NCBI RefSeq assembly: GCF_012932915.1
Contig: NZ_VCQU01000008.1
Span: 276,578-340,577 of the forward strand
From: Antrihabitans stalactiti
GTDB lineage: Bacteria > Actinomycetota > Actinomycetes > Mycobacteriales > Mycobacteriaceae
DNA length: 64,000 nucleotides
Direction of reading: 5' to 3'
The notes under the pieces were generated by a model. That model ran no database searches. It was not told where the DNA came from and was given only the letters and a program-made list of their open reading frames with translations. Shown in pieces: positions 48,001-56,312 of the stretch (its first letter is position 1; each line of letters begins with the position of its first letter). The translations under genes were made by a program, and so were the position numbers.

Positions 48001-49194
48001 GGCATCTTCTGCGGCAGCGAGCAATTCGTCTTCGGCCCGCGCTAGTCGGACCGCTGTTGAGCGCGCAGCCGTCGCGGCTCGTTCCGCCTCCGTTGCCCGC
48101 TGACTCGCGACGTCGCGCGCCTTGACCGCCTTGTCTTCCTGCTGGCGAGTAGAGGTTTCGAGCCTGCGGACCGCGTCGGCAAGGTCGTCGAGCTGCTGCT
48201 TGCTTTCGTACGCGCTGGATCCGTGCAGTGCGTCGCGGTTGGCAACGGCCTGGTCAAGTGCGTGGTCGGCGGCTTCGAGGCGTTGCTCGGCGGCGATGCG
48301 CTCCTCGGTTCGGCGCTCCCGCAACTGACGCGCGGCAAACAGGGCCGTGCTCGTGTGGTCGACGGTCGTCAGCCGCCGCTGAACCTGGTCGACGTCCGTC
48401 TTCGCCTGCACCCCAAGGTAACGCGTGTAGACGCCGACGAACTTCCTTGTGGCGGTATCGGCTTGGACCAAACCTTCGAGCGAACGCCCGACCTCTTCCA
48501 TGTCGCTGAACGACCGGGCGGCGTCGGTGACAAGCTGCTCGTCGAGCGGCCGCAACCCATCGGTGAGGGCTTGCGACAGACCCTTTGGATCGAGGTTCTT
48601 CGCAAGCTGCGGACGGCGAAGCGTCAGAATGAGATTGATCAACTGATCGAATCGTTGTTGGCCCAGCCCGAACATCCGCGAATCGATTGCGGCGCGGTAG
48701 TCGACGGGCCGATCTGTGATGGAGTCACCGCCGATTTCGTCGGCCAGTTGCTTGCGGGTGAACGGGCGATCGTCGGGTCCGAGCAGCGAGAAGTCCACGC
48801 CCACACGTCCGTCGGTTACGAAGTACCAACGCGTCACCTTGTCGCTCGACCGCGTCGCCCGCATTCCGATGCCGATCGTCACGGCTTCCGGGTCGGACCG
48901 ACTACCTCGCGCGAACTCCATCCAGACGTACGAGTACGCCGAATCCTGCTTGCGGTACAACAGGTTCGACTTCATCGTGCGCTCTTCGCCGGCGAACGGA
49001 TTCAGCCGCCTCGGCTCGATGCGCCCGTCGAAGACGAACGGGAACAGGACCTCGAGTGCCTTGGTCTTGCCCGAGCCGTTTGGTCCGCGCAGAACCAGTC
49101 GCCCGTCGGCGAAGGAGAATTCCTGGTCGCGGTAGTCCCAGAGATTGACGATTCCCGCGCGGGTGGGGACAAACCGGGTCCGCTTGTCGGTCAT
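45037..49194 (-). CDS. jetC: Wadjet-type JetC (TIGR02680 SMC-like ATPase)
   Basis: A 1385-aa SMC-like ATPase. Walker A is RGPNGSGKTKALEVL at residues 37-44 onward. Long coiled coils, very rich in Ala/Arg/Glu, span about residues 300-1000. The ABC signature SALSGGEQSVSLHL is near residue 1251, and Walker B is LLALDEAFAGVDDNG. It is the motor that extrudes DNA loops to recognise small circular plasmids. The true start is ATG 49194, overlapping the jetB stop; the open frame extends upstream spuriously. Confidence 0.92.
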   Translation of the reverse strand: MTDKRTRFVPTRAGIVNLWDYRDQEFSFADGRLVLRGPNGSGKTKALEVLFPFVFDGRIEPRRLNPFAGEERTMKSNLLYRKQDSAYSYVWMEFARGSRSDPEAVTIGIGMRATRSSDKVTRWYFVTDGRVGVDFSLLGPDDRPFTRKQLADEIGGDSITDRPVDYRAAIDSRMFGLGQQRFDQLINLILTLRRPQLAKNLDPKGLSQALTDGLRPLDEQLVTDAARSFSDMEEVGRSLEGLVQADTATRKFVGVYTRYLGVQAKTDVDQVQRRLTTVDHTSTALFAARQLRERRTEERIAAEQRLEAADHALDQAVANRDALHGSSAYESKQQLDDLADAVRRLETSTRQQEDKAVKARDVASQRATEAERAATAARSTAVRLARAEDELLAAAEDAGITWTPLPAHVRADQLTAAIRGHAEERDGDVHAVRTALAAVDTASSERARAERATARAHELRTAAVAAVAEAEAAVELARADTAHALRRWWEQHGTTFDEVRDGLFEALATVLGDAGDDDAVALADVLAERVEPLVEATRARRHEALGRAAEASAQVRARTAERAEVAAERDDAPPPFAARTQSRDGLSGAPLWQLVRFADSVSDADAAGLEAALHAANILDGWISSGPELPPDIESEQFLVALPPGKRPPGRTLADVLVVEDNIAVPRDLVAAVLASISIDDLDAQVRVGVDGRFAQGVSQGRHRKSDAEFIGATARAHRRSLRLAELDRLIAAAAADEQAASAEASAAADRLAQIGIATKALPRTVAVTAALRKVAEAAVMLRSRSESAGYADRELDQAVADLSLAEKRLRTASVERRAPRRARELDALAAAIRHFENTGTTVLRSRSEHDRATEREREAADRNDDATSLAEELAIEAAEAQEGYSEQQHRLETLRESLGASAKEIDAELERARLRIDACKAEQRAARKADRESGEAVGKADGAYQTAVEGLRIAFTEIVTDAKRLAPYAHRDILALLGAGTDTRWPSTEAAWSTVEQMMAATEAAGPNATPQILPPEVLELFQNLFTATESVRISDAARKTTRSAVTAALQDFDAQLAKSGQEFALRWDDDDGLTVVQVVDEQGASSIADFADRIDRARREQETLLTDAERRILEDALLTGLAQQIHERTVDARDLIARMGAEMKQRRMSSGNTIGVHWVLADTLTDHARSVSKLLDRDASMLGHDELATIRAHFASEIRAARAAHPERSYPEILSTTLDYRRWRVFSFTLISGDGTEERLTVARHSALSGGEQSVSLHLPLFAAAHVMLDSADPQAPRLLALDEAFAGVDDNGRSELLGLSVQFDLDLFMTGYDLWITYADVPGCAHYDLAHSAAENTVSATLLVWEDGELLAEHDGSDLAAALGSPGQRRVPRAIEGGLDFA

Positions 49195-50522
49195 TGATTC
49201 TCCTCGAAAAGTGCGGGCTCGCTGACCCGCGACCGCACGGTGACGACTGCGCCGCGATAGCGGGCGAGGGCGGGCAACGCGAGCAGTCCGCCATCGACTG
49301 CGTGGACGAGTCGCAGCTTGTCCAGCAATGCGACGGCGCCGGCGAGCAAGCCCCGTGTATCTGCTTGCCATTGGGCGGCAAAGGTTTTCCCGTACAAGTG
49401 TGTGAGTTGTGTGACCGTCTCCAGCAACCACGATTGTTCGACGAAGACATGACGCACGCCCGCGACCCCAGCTAGCGACCGCTCGTCTGGACTGTCGGCA
49501 AGCGGTTCGAACACCGTGGATTCCGGTATAGCGGAATCGAGTTGGGCTGCCAACGCGACGCTGGCATCGGTCATAGGGAACCGTCGAACATCCTCGAGGT
49601 CGACGTCGAGGACTCGGTCGGCGATCTCTCCGGCGAGCAACAAGGCGACCTGGGCGACCGTTCCTGTGCTCGGGAATCGTACGTCGGACATGCGGCCTGA
49701 GGTGTCGATCAGCGCGACCCCCTCGGCTCGGCGTTCCGTCCTCAAGCCGGTAAACAGCTCGACATCAGAGACGACCTCCGACAGCAACGGAACTTCTTCC
49801 GCCGCAAGATCTTCCGTATAGACCACGGGCCGCTCGACGAGTGCACGCCGGACCCGTCGAGCCGCCTCTGCCGGATCCGCAGGGGACTCGTCGTCGAGGG
49901 CATCGCCGGCCAGCAAGCCGCGCACACTGTGCAGGTGCTGCAGCACTCGTGGCGGCCGAAACAGAGCGTGCACGACCGAACGGTCGATGTCATACAACGC
50001 TTCTCCGGCTTCGGGATCGCTCGCCCAACCGCTGGCGTCGCCGTCGGCCAGAGTAATTGCGCCGCGCGTCGCAAGCCACCCGACCGCATCGACGAACGCA
50101 TCGCGGTCGCTGGCACGGTCCGTAGCGAGGTCGAGGCCTTCGATCTGCAGGGTGTCGGCCGCGACGTGATCGGCCAACTCCGACAACGTGATCTGATCGC
50201 CGGACCGTCCCAGCGCAGCCAATGCGAGGGCGAGGTAGGCGTACCGGCGCCGGTCGAACACGCGCTCGGTCGCGGTCCGGGCGGGTTGACTGGCATCGAG
50301 CCGGTCGATGACGGGGAACAGCCGCGCCGTAGTCTCCGTGACCTCGAGCCGGTAGCCGAACAGGTGGGCGAGGTCGTCGCGCAGTTCGGTGGCCCACCGC
50401 CGGACAAGCGGCAACGCGATACGGTCCGGATACGTCCGCGTCACAAGGTGATTCGACAAAATGACGCGCGCGGCACGCTGGTAGTTGTCGAGCGCGAGCG
50501 CGTCGATACCGTTCGCTGTCAT
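49191..50522 (-). CDS. jetB: Wadjet-type JetB (TIGR02678/DUF2398)
   Basis: A 443-aa protein, MTANGIDALALDNYQRAARV, of the TIGR02678 family. It is rich in helices, with winged-helix-like segments (YAYLALALAALGRSGDQITL and YRGAVVTVRSRV). It serves as a kleisin/KITE-like accessory bridging JetC. ATG 50522 overlaps the jetA stop (ATGA); the longer 617-aa frame is not real upstream of this point. Confidence 0.88.
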   Translation of the reverse strand: MTANGIDALALDNYQRAARVILSNHLVTRTYPDRIALPLVRRWATELRDDLAHLFGYRLEVTETTARLFPVIDRLDASQPARTATERVFDRRRYAYLALALAALGRSGDQITLSELADHVAADTLQIEGLDLATDRASDRDAFVDAVGWLATRGAITLADGDASGWASDPEAGEALYDIDRSVVHALFRPPRVLQHLHSVRGLLAGDALDDESPADPAEAARRVRRALVERPVVYTEDLAAEEVPLLSEVVSDVELFTGLRTERRAEGVALIDTSGRMSDVRFPSTGTVAQVALLLAGEIADRVLDVDLEDVRRFPMTDASVALAAQLDSAIPESTVFEPLADSPDERSLAGVAGVRHVFVEQSWLLETVTQLTHLYGKTFAAQWQADTRGLLAGAVALLDKLRLVHAVDGGLLALPALARYRGAVVTVRSRVSEPALFEENQ

Positions 50523-52000
50523 CGGACGCTCAGCTTGCGATTGTTCAAATGCAGCAATCCTCTGGCGGTCTTGATGACCGTCGACCCCTCGCATTCGCTG
50601 ACCGTCAGAGTCACTCCGTGTTCGGCCCCCTTTGAGCTGCCCACCCGGCCGCTCACGGGCACCCACGCCGTCGACGCGATGTCGAGCAGACGCAGCAAAA
50701 CCTCGGTTTCGCGTTCGTCGAGCACCCGCTCGTACACATCGGCTGCGGCGAGTGAACGAGCCGCGGCTGCACGGGCTCGCTGCACTTCGAGTTGCGCCTC
50801 GCGTAGCCGTCGAATACTGCCGTCGTTCCGCTGGATCTTCGCGGGCGCGCCAGGGGAGGGGAGTCGGCCGGTTTCGGCCAGCGTCCGAGCGATGTCGAGC
50901 GGCGGCGCGACCCACCACGATTGCGTCGCAGAAATGATGTCGGTGTCCTGGTGTTCCATTGCCAGATGCCGAGGACGACCCAAACCGAACACCGCACCGA
51001 AGAGCGCATGCGCACTGTCCGTCGTCGGCGCGGCCGCGAACCACCCCGCTAGGTGCCGCAACGCCGACTCGCGGCTCACCCCACCTTTTCGGGTCTCCGT
51101 GACCCTGCGCAGGAGTGAGAGCACGGCCGCGATCGCGCTCATCGTGGCTTCGCGCAGGCGGTCCGACTCGGTGAATTCGTTCTCGGCGGCGACGAACCAG
51201 TTCGCGAGTCCGGACCAGCGGGCGCGCCAGTCTGCGGCACGTTCGTCGACGGTGAGCAAGATCCGTTCGTCGTGTGTCGCGGCGTGGGCAATGAGCGCGT
51301 CGAGGTCGGTGTCCTCGACCTCTGCGATGGCTGCCGCGAGTTTCGGGGCGAACCGCGCGAGGTCGAGGCTGAAATCGCGCATGTGCATGAGGAGGGCGTC
51401 TTTGTGGGCGAGGAACGACTCGGGCGTCACGTCGGTGGTCCGGACGAGGTCGCCGAGCGAGAGGTAGAAGTGCGCTGCCCGCGTCGCCATGTCGGACAGA
51501 GCGGTATCGAGCCGGTTGAGTTTGCGGTAGACGAGCTCGCCGTCGCCCGCACGATTCGCGGCCGCGAGGTCGGTCAGGTCCGCGAGCAGGTCCGGCAGGA
51601 CGAGGCGGGACAGTGCTGCGTCGTCGAGGCGTGCGCCCAGCACCTCCTCGACGGCGCGATAGGCCTGATAGCCGGCCTGCGCGAACTGGTAGACGTAGTG
51701 CCGGTTGCGGTACTCGGCCAGCGTCGCTGCGCGGGTGCCGTCGTAGCTTCGTTCCAGGACACCCCAGTGGTGCAGCTGTTCGAGCAGCGGGGTCACCTCG
51801 GCGGCGGTCGGGGCCGACTCGTCCTCCGACGCTCGTCGCAGCATCTCGGCGATATCTGCGGCATGCAGCAAGACGACGTATGCCGACTGCGCACTGTCGA
51901 ACGCGCGCAAAACCCGCAGGTAGTCGGCCCGTTTCTCAGCCGTGGCGAAGGAGAAGAGACGGAGGCGATCGTCGCGGAGATGCTCGTCGACGGATTCCAT
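50519..52000 (-). CDS. jetA: Wadjet-type JetA (TIGR02677/DUF2397)
   Basis: A 493-aa protein of the TIGR02677 family. The start MESVDEHLRDDRLRLFSFAT leads into repeated helical and winged-helix-like blocks. It is probably the kleisin-like subunit of the complex. ATG 52000 is chosen over a GTG three bases upstream; no strong Shine-Dalgarno site is seen. It is the first gene of the jetA-B-C-D operon and is divergent from the ABM gene. Confidence 0.88.
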   Translation of the reverse strand: MESVDEHLRDDRLRLFSFATAEKRADYLRVLRAFDSAQSAYVVLLHAADIAEMLRRASEDESAPTAAEVTPLLEQLHHWGVLERSYDGTRAATLAEYRNRHYVYQFAQAGYQAYRAVEEVLGARLDDAALSRLVLPDLLADLTDLAAANRAGDGELVYRKLNRLDTALSDMATRAAHFYLSLGDLVRTTDVTPESFLAHKDALLMHMRDFSLDLARFAPKLAAAIAEVEDTDLDALIAHAATHDERILLTVDERAADWRARWSGLANWFVAAENEFTESDRLREATMSAIAAVLSLLRRVTETRKGGVSRESALRHLAGWFAAAPTTDSAHALFGAVFGLGRPRHLAMEHQDTDIISATQSWWVAPPLDIARTLAETGRLPSPGAPAKIQRNDGSIRRLREAQLEVQRARAAAARSLAAADVYERVLDERETEVLLRLLDIASTAWVPVSGRVGSSKGAEHGVTLTVSECEGSTVIKTARGLLHLNNRKLSVR

Positions 52001-52064
52001 CACCGCAATAGGGTAGTCAGTCGCTCGGACCGGACGTGTCGGACCCGTGCGCCATCATGGACCC

Positions 52065-52349
52065 ATGATCATCGTTGCCGGCCACCTTCGCGTCGATCCT
52101 GCCGATCGTGCGAGCTACCTCGACACCTGCCAGGAGGTCGTCACGCTCGCGCGCGGGACCAAAGGTTGTCTCGACTTCGCGCTGTCCGCGGACATCGTCG
52201 ACGCCGACCGCATCAACATCCTCGAGCGTTGGGAGACGCTCGAAGATGTGCAAGCGTTCCGGGGAGAGGGGACTGGTGACGACCTCGGCGCGCGGATCCT
52301 GGGAGCCGACGTCCGCGAATTCGAGGCGTCGTCGGAGACCAAGCTTTAG
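52065..52349 (+). CDS. Antibiotic biosynthesis monooxygenase (ABM) family protein
   Basis: A 94-aa dimeric alpha/beta-barrel family protein, starting MIIVAGHLRVDP. Typical features are DPADRASYLDTCQEVVTLAR, a GCLDFALSAD segment and ILERWETLEDVQAF. It probably acts as a small oxygenase or quinone/heme-related enzyme; the substrate is unknown. The first 21 nt after the start codon's A recur at 57195-57215. The 3' end overlaps the convergent ferredoxin gene by 4 nt. Confidence 0.85.
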   Translation: MIIVAGHLRVDPADRASYLDTCQEVVTLARGTKGCLDFALSADIVDADRINILERWETLEDVQAFRGEGTGDDLGARILGADVREFEASSETKL

Positions 52350-52681
52350 AGAATCCTCGGCGGCAGCTCGCCGTGCGGTAGCACCGGACCGACCGCGACC
52401 AGACTGCCCGCCACCCGGCCTTTGCCCCAGCCGATCTTCTCGCGGTAGCGCCCGATGTGGTCGTCGTCGACGGAGTCGCGATCGTCCAACGGTGTCGATT
52501 GCGGATGGACGTACAAAGCGTCGGTCGGGCAGTAGGCCTCGCACATGAAGCAGGTCTGGCAGTCGGATTGCCTTGCGATAAGGGGGATTCCGGAGTCGGT
52601 GCGGTCGAAGACATTCGTCGGGCACGCGTCGACGCACTTGTCACAGCCGATGCAGGCGTCGGCGATGAGGATCTCGATCAC
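52346..52681 (-). CDS. 2x[4Fe-4S] ferredoxin
   Basis: A 111-aa ferredoxin. Two cluster motifs, CIGCDKCVDACP (about residues 10-21) and CQTCFMCEAYCP (about residues 42-53), bind two [4Fe-4S] clusters. The C-terminal 50 residues are a short extension. The start is GTG 52681, overlapping the stop of the flavoprotein gene (GTGA); longer frames are artefacts. It is the electron partner of the flavoprotein upstream. Confidence 0.9.
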   Translation of the reverse strand: MIEILIADACIGCDKCVDACPTNVFDRTDSGIPLIARQSDCQTCFMCEAYCPTDALYVHPQSTPLDDRDSVDDDHIGRYREKIGWGKGRVAGSLVAVGPVLPHGELPPRIL

Positions 52682-54276
52682 GACACTGCCGCCAGATTGC
52701 CAACGGCGGCATCGGAAGTCCAGGTCCATACCGAATCCAGTCCACCGGAAAGGACGTGATGATGCTGCTGTGGATCGGCGTCGGGGTAGTCGTCGCGCTT
52801 GCTCATGCCGCGGCTTTCCGTGCGCGCCAGGCTCGACGCATACATCCACCGTCCGACCGCGGTGATCGCCGCTGCCTGCCGAGCGCGGATGCGTCCGTCA
52901 CCGTCGCTCGCACCGAGATCGTGTTCGACGTTGTCCCACAACAGGTTCAGCTGGTCGGCGGCAGCGGTGAGGCGCGTTCCGTGTCGGAGATAGTTCTTTT
53001 CGAACGGAATCAGCTCGTCCTGGGCGGACGTAATCACTTCAGCAGCGGTCAGTTCGGATTTCGACGGCCACAACGCCACTCGTCCGGCGCCTCGCAGTTC
53101 GCTCAACGCCGGAACACGCGTGGACAGAGCCTCCCGTGCCGCACCCCGCCCGGCCCACGTCCCCGACGACATTGCCCATGCCGAGTTGTGGCTACCACCG
53201 CCGGTGAACCCGCCGCAGATCCGTTCGCGCGTGGCCGCATCACCGGCAGCGAACAGTCCTGGCACGCCGGACCAGCAGTGCGAGTCGACGATATTGATCC
53301 CGCCCGTCCCACGAACTGTTCCCTCCGCGAGCAGGTCCACCTCGAACCGGTCGGTGAACGGGTTGATGCGCTGACGGTCGAAGGGGAGGAAGAAGTTCGG
53401 CTGACCGAGCCGCATCTGGCGCTGGACGTGCTCGTCGGCACGATCGATCTGGGCAAACACAGGTTCCGACAACAGGGTTCGCGCAATCACCGAACGGCCC
53501 TTCAACGACCCAGCGCCGTCGATCACCCGACCGTCTGCGTGGAAGAACGTCGCGTAGCCGTAGTAGGCGGTCTTCGTGACCGTCGCACCTTTCGGCACGA
53601 TAGCGTACGCGTTGGAGAACTCCATGCCCGAAAAGTGCGCTCCCACTTCGGCTGCCATCAATGCACCGTCGCCCGTGTTGACGTTGGTACCGAGCGCCCT
53701 CGAAAGGAACGCGCAACCTCCGCTGGCGAGAACGACTGCGCCAGCAGAGATTCGATAGTCGCGTCCCAACTGCCGCTGATAGCCAGCTGCACCTCGGACC
53801 GCGCCGTCGGCATCGACCAGCAACTCCAACGCAGGGGAGTGGTCGAGGATCTGCACCCCAAGTCGCTTGACCCACGCCCGCATTCGGCGCATGTACTCCG
53901 GACCCTGCACGCCGTTGCGGAGCTGTTGGCCCGTGTCCGGATCGATGGGAAACGGGTACTTCCCTTCTACCGCAAGACGATCCATGTTCGTGTACGTCTG
54001 GTCGAGGACGCGATCCATCCACTCGTGATCGGCCAGGTACCCGCCAAGCGCCTCCCTGCTGGCCTTCGCCTCCGCACGCTTGACCGGATCCGGCGCGACG
54101 TACCACACGCCGGTCCCCGCAGGAGCCGTCGCGCCACTCGTTCCGCAATAGCCCTTGTCGACAAGGACCACATCCGCACCGGCCTGCCGTGCATGGACCG
54201 CCGCCCACGTAGCCGCTGGTCCACCCCCGACGATCAGGACATCGGTACTCGTCTCCCACACTCCGCTCACCGGCAT
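52678..54276 (-). CDS. FAD-dependent oxidoreductase (fumarate reductase/AprA-like)
   Basis: A 532-aa flavoprotein. The dinucleotide motif DVLIVGGGPAATWAAVHARQAG lies near residue 13 in two parts, with VVLVDKG, and the FAD-contact sequence PGLFAAGDAATRERICGGFTGGGSHNSAWAM (about residues 340-372) in the C-terminal half. The class resembles succinate dehydrogenase/adenylylsulfate reductase flavoproteins. Coupled to a 2[4Fe-4S] ferredoxin in a GTGA overlap, it looks like a two-component reductase. Substrate unknown. Confidence 0.87.
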   Translation of the reverse strand: MPVSGVWETSTDVLIVGGGPAATWAAVHARQAGADVVLVDKGYCGTSGATAPAGTGVWYVAPDPVKRAEAKASREALGGYLADHEWMDRVLDQTYTNMDRLAVEGKYPFPIDPDTGQQLRNGVQGPEYMRRMRAWVKRLGVQILDHSPALELLVDADGAVRGAAGYQRQLGRDYRISAGAVVLASGGCAFLSRALGTNVNTGDGALMAAEVGAHFSGMEFSNAYAIVPKGATVTKTAYYGYATFFHADGRVIDGAGSLKGRSVIARTLLSEPVFAQIDRADEHVQRQMRLGQPNFFLPFDRQRINPFTDRFEVDLLAEGTVRGTGGINIVDSHCWSGVPGLFAAGDAATRERICGGFTGGGSHNSAWAMSSGTWAGRGAAREALSTRVPALSELRGAGRVALWPSKSELTAAEVITSAQDELIPFEKNYLRHGTRLTAAADQLNLLWDNVEHDLGASDGDGRIRARQAAAITAVGRWMYASSLARTESRGMSKRDDYPDADPQQHHHVLSGGLDSVWTWTSDAAVGNLAAVS

Positions 54277-54300
54277 GCACGAAGGCTAGAAGCGGGCGAG

Positions 54301-54440
54301 CCGATCGCACAGGTTTCCAATCAGTCCGATCGCTATCCGCGCTACGGTGCTTGGATGCGGGTGAAACATCAGGTCAAGCCGCTGCGGGGGGCCAGACTCT
54401 CTACAACGACGACGGGCGTTCCATGGCGCGAAACGCTCAG
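54301..54440 (+). pseudogene. Truncated duplicate of the kinase-BRCT gene start
   Basis: Bases 54301-54415 match 57298-57413 with two substitutions and a 1-base deletion. The match covers the kinase promoter, the ATG (54355) and about 20 codons. The deletion breaks the frame. The following GTTCCATGGCGCGAAACGC resembles the kinase sequence at about 57721-57742, as if the gene body had been deleted internally. No intact kinase remains here. Confidence 0.8.
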
Positions 54441-54458
54441 TTGGCCTGAACCGCCAAG

Positions 54459-55700
54459 TCAGCCAACGGGCACAGGCTCTTTGGCGCCCGACAGCTGCCG
54501 GACCGCGGGAACGGCGAGGGTCCCGATACACGCGGCGATCGCCACCACGGACAGCAGCAGCATCCCTTCGCGCAGTCCGATGAACGCCGCGAGCGGCCCC
54601 AGGGCGACGTAGCTTACGGGCGTGAATAGTGAACAACTGAAGTCGTCGATGGACCTGACTCTGGAGAGCACTCCCAGCGGTATCCGTTCCTGCAGAACGG
54701 TATTCCAGTAGACCAACGCGATGGAGAATGCTGCCCCGGACACCGCGCTATACAGGCCGATAATCGGCAGCCCTGCGCCGCTGACCAGGACCGCCGGCCG
54801 TGCCGCCGCGACAGCGAGCAGAGTGGCACACGCAGCAACCGGGTAGGCGGCGGGCACTCGCAGCGCGAATGCGCCTCCGAGTAACGCCCCACCCGCGAAC
54901 GTCGCCATGATCACGGCCCAGCCGTCCGGGCCACCGAAGTCGAGCAGCGCGACCTGCGGACCGAGCACCAACACGGCCGGCCACGCCAAGGCGCTGAACA
55001 CCGTGAAGTTCACAATCGACGTCCACAGCCAGGTCCGCGAACATACCTCGCGCCAGCCGGTTTTCAGCGCCGGGAACAGGCGCTCCGGTTTCGTTCGTTT
55101 TGCAGAGTGCATTTCCCGCCCGCCCGTCCGGCGGACACCCATCAGGGCAACGGCGCTGACCGCGAAGGTGGCGGCGTCCATTGCGACGGCCGCGCCGGGT
55201 CCGACTGTCGCGATGATGATGGCGCCCACTGCGGGGCCCAGGACGCGGGTCAGGCTGGTCGACATCGAGATCAGGGCGTTTGCCTCGCGGAGCGACTCAG
55301 TCGGCACGAGTTGCGGAAGGATGCCCCCTAATGCGGGCGTGAACAGTGCTTCCGCACTGCCGTAGATGGCCTGCAACGCGATGATCTGCCACACGTGCGC
55401 GGTTCCCGCTATGAGGAGGGCGGCCAGCACGGCCTGTGAGCCCGCGCGTGCCACATCGGACGCGATCATCAGCCCTCTGCGCGAAAAACGGTCCGCGAGT
55501 ACGCCACCGAGCAGAAGGAGACCAGTCAGTGGTACGAAACGGGCAGCAAGCACAGCGCCCAGGGCGGCGGGCGAGCCGCCGATCTCCAGCACGACGAACG
55601 TGATCGCCAGCATGGCGGGGGCGTCGCCGGCCATCGACGCGGTCTGCGCTACGAACAGCAGGCGAAAATCACGCTGCCGCAGCACTTCACGCGCGCGCAT
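54459..55700 (-). CDS. MFS transporter (efflux type)
   Basis: A 413-aa major facilitator with about 12 hydrophobic helices. The loop between helices 2 and 3 carries GGVLADRFSRRGLM, typical of MFS macrolide-efflux-like exporters. ATG 55700 lies inside the end of the flavoprotein gene (14-nt overlap), so they are co-translated; the longer frame from 55763 is not used. As partner of the tiny-peptide/LanD-like cluster it is the likely exporter of the product or of a self-toxic compound. Confidence 0.85.
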   Translation of the reverse strand: MRAREVLRQRDFRLLFVAQTASMAGDAPAMLAITFVVLEIGGSPAALGAVLAARFVPLTGLLLLGGVLADRFSRRGLMIASDVARAGSQAVLAALLIAGTAHVWQIIALQAIYGSAEALFTPALGGILPQLVPTESLREANALISMSTSLTRVLGPAVGAIIIATVGPGAAVAMDAATFAVSAVALMGVRRTGGREMHSAKRTKPERLFPALKTGWREVCSRTWLWTSIVNFTVFSALAWPAVLVLGPQVALLDFGGPDGWAVIMATFAGGALLGGAFALRVPAAYPVAACATLLAVAAARPAVLVSGAGLPIIGLYSAVSGAAFSIALVYWNTVLQERIPLGVLSRVRSIDDFSCSLFTPVSYVALGPLAAFIGLREGMLLLSVVAIAACIGTLAVPAVRQLSGAKEPVPVG

Positions 55701-56229
55701 CGAGCCAGTCGTTGACCATGGGGACCGCCTTTTCCGGGCCGAGCATGGAAACGCCGTCTCCATGGCCGCCGCGCCACATCTCGTAGACCACGCGTGATTC
55801 CGGGTCGATGACGGTGTCGCCCGATTCCCGCAGGGTTGCCACGTGCCGCTGGATCACGGGCCGATCCCACATGGCCTTGTTCATATGAGGGAACCAGAGG
55901 CACGGCGCCGGCGACGCCAACAGCGCGGTGGTCGCGGGCGTCGAGGCCAACCCAAGCGCCGTCGCAGCCACCAGGTGTGCGGTCCCTGGGAGCACGACAA
56001 TTGCCTTGGCGGTCATGGCGAGTTCTACCGGGTTGAGAGTCGGGCTGTCGGAGGTGATCACCTCGTCGGCCAGCCAGCCGATCACCTCACGTGGCACGAA
56101 CCGTTCCGCGCTCTTGGTGAGCAGGACGACGATCTCGCTCTGCGTTTTGCGGAGCTCGCTCAGGTAGAGCGGCAAGACGAGCGAAGCGCTGGACCCCGCG
56201 GCGATAACGACGAGCGCTCCATGGCGCAT
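55687..56229 (-). CDS. HFCD/LanD (EpiD)-like flavoprotein
   Basis: A 180-aa flavoprotein of the family that includes EpiD-type peptidyl-Cys decarboxylases and phosphopantothenoylcysteine decarboxylase. The FMN-binding start VVIAAGSSASLVLPLYL and the substrate clamp PHMNKAMW (the PxMNxxMW signature, about residue 115) are present. Two key positions differ from EpiD as I recall it: the catalytic His (in NHV) aligns with Pro in LNPVEL, and the PASANT motif reads PGTAHL. So oxidative decarboxylation may be lost or altered. It follows the two Cys-terminal peptide genes across a hairpin and overlaps the MFS gene. Confidence 0.82.
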   Translation of the reverse strand: MRHGALVVIAAGSSASLVLPLYLSELRKTQSEIVVLLTKSAERFVPREVIGWLADEVITSDSPTLNPVELAMTAKAIVVLPGTAHLVAATALGLASTPATTALLASPAPCLWFPHMNKAMWDRPVIQRHVATLRESGDTVIDPESRVVYEMWRGGHGDGVSMLGPEKAVPMVNDWLDARA

Positions 56230-56267
56230 AACGACTCATTTCTTGGGTGGGCGGGCATAGTTGCAGG

Positions 56268-56302
56268 AAGGGGATCGCCCGGCAATCACGGGCGATCCCC
56301 TT
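56268..56302 (-). terminator. 13-bp stem hairpin between peptide genes and flavoprotein gene
   Basis: A perfect 13-bp inverted repeat, arms 56268-56280 and 56290-56302 with the core GGGGATCGCCC, separated by a 9-nt loop. It lies after the last peptide stop (56315) and 39 nt before the flavoprotein ATG. No U-run follows, so it may act as a partial terminator or 3' stabiliser that sets a high peptide-to-enzyme ratio, as often seen in RiPP operons. Confidence 0.6.
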
Positions 56303-56312
56303 AACCAAGGAC

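Noticed and set aside
47041..49197. Long plus-strand frames (334, 312 and 324 aa) within jetC
   Set aside because: They are antisense shadows of a clear SMC-like gene; Arg/Gly-rich composition and no start signals.
49929..51467. 512-aa plus-strand frame across jetA/jetB
   Set aside because: Antisense to two coupled, recognisable genes; no domain and Ser/Arg-rich composition.
52756..54612. 618-aa plus-strand frame over the flavoprotein gene
   Set aside because: Antisense to an FAD oxidoreductase with intact motifs; its tail runs through the kinase fragment by chance.
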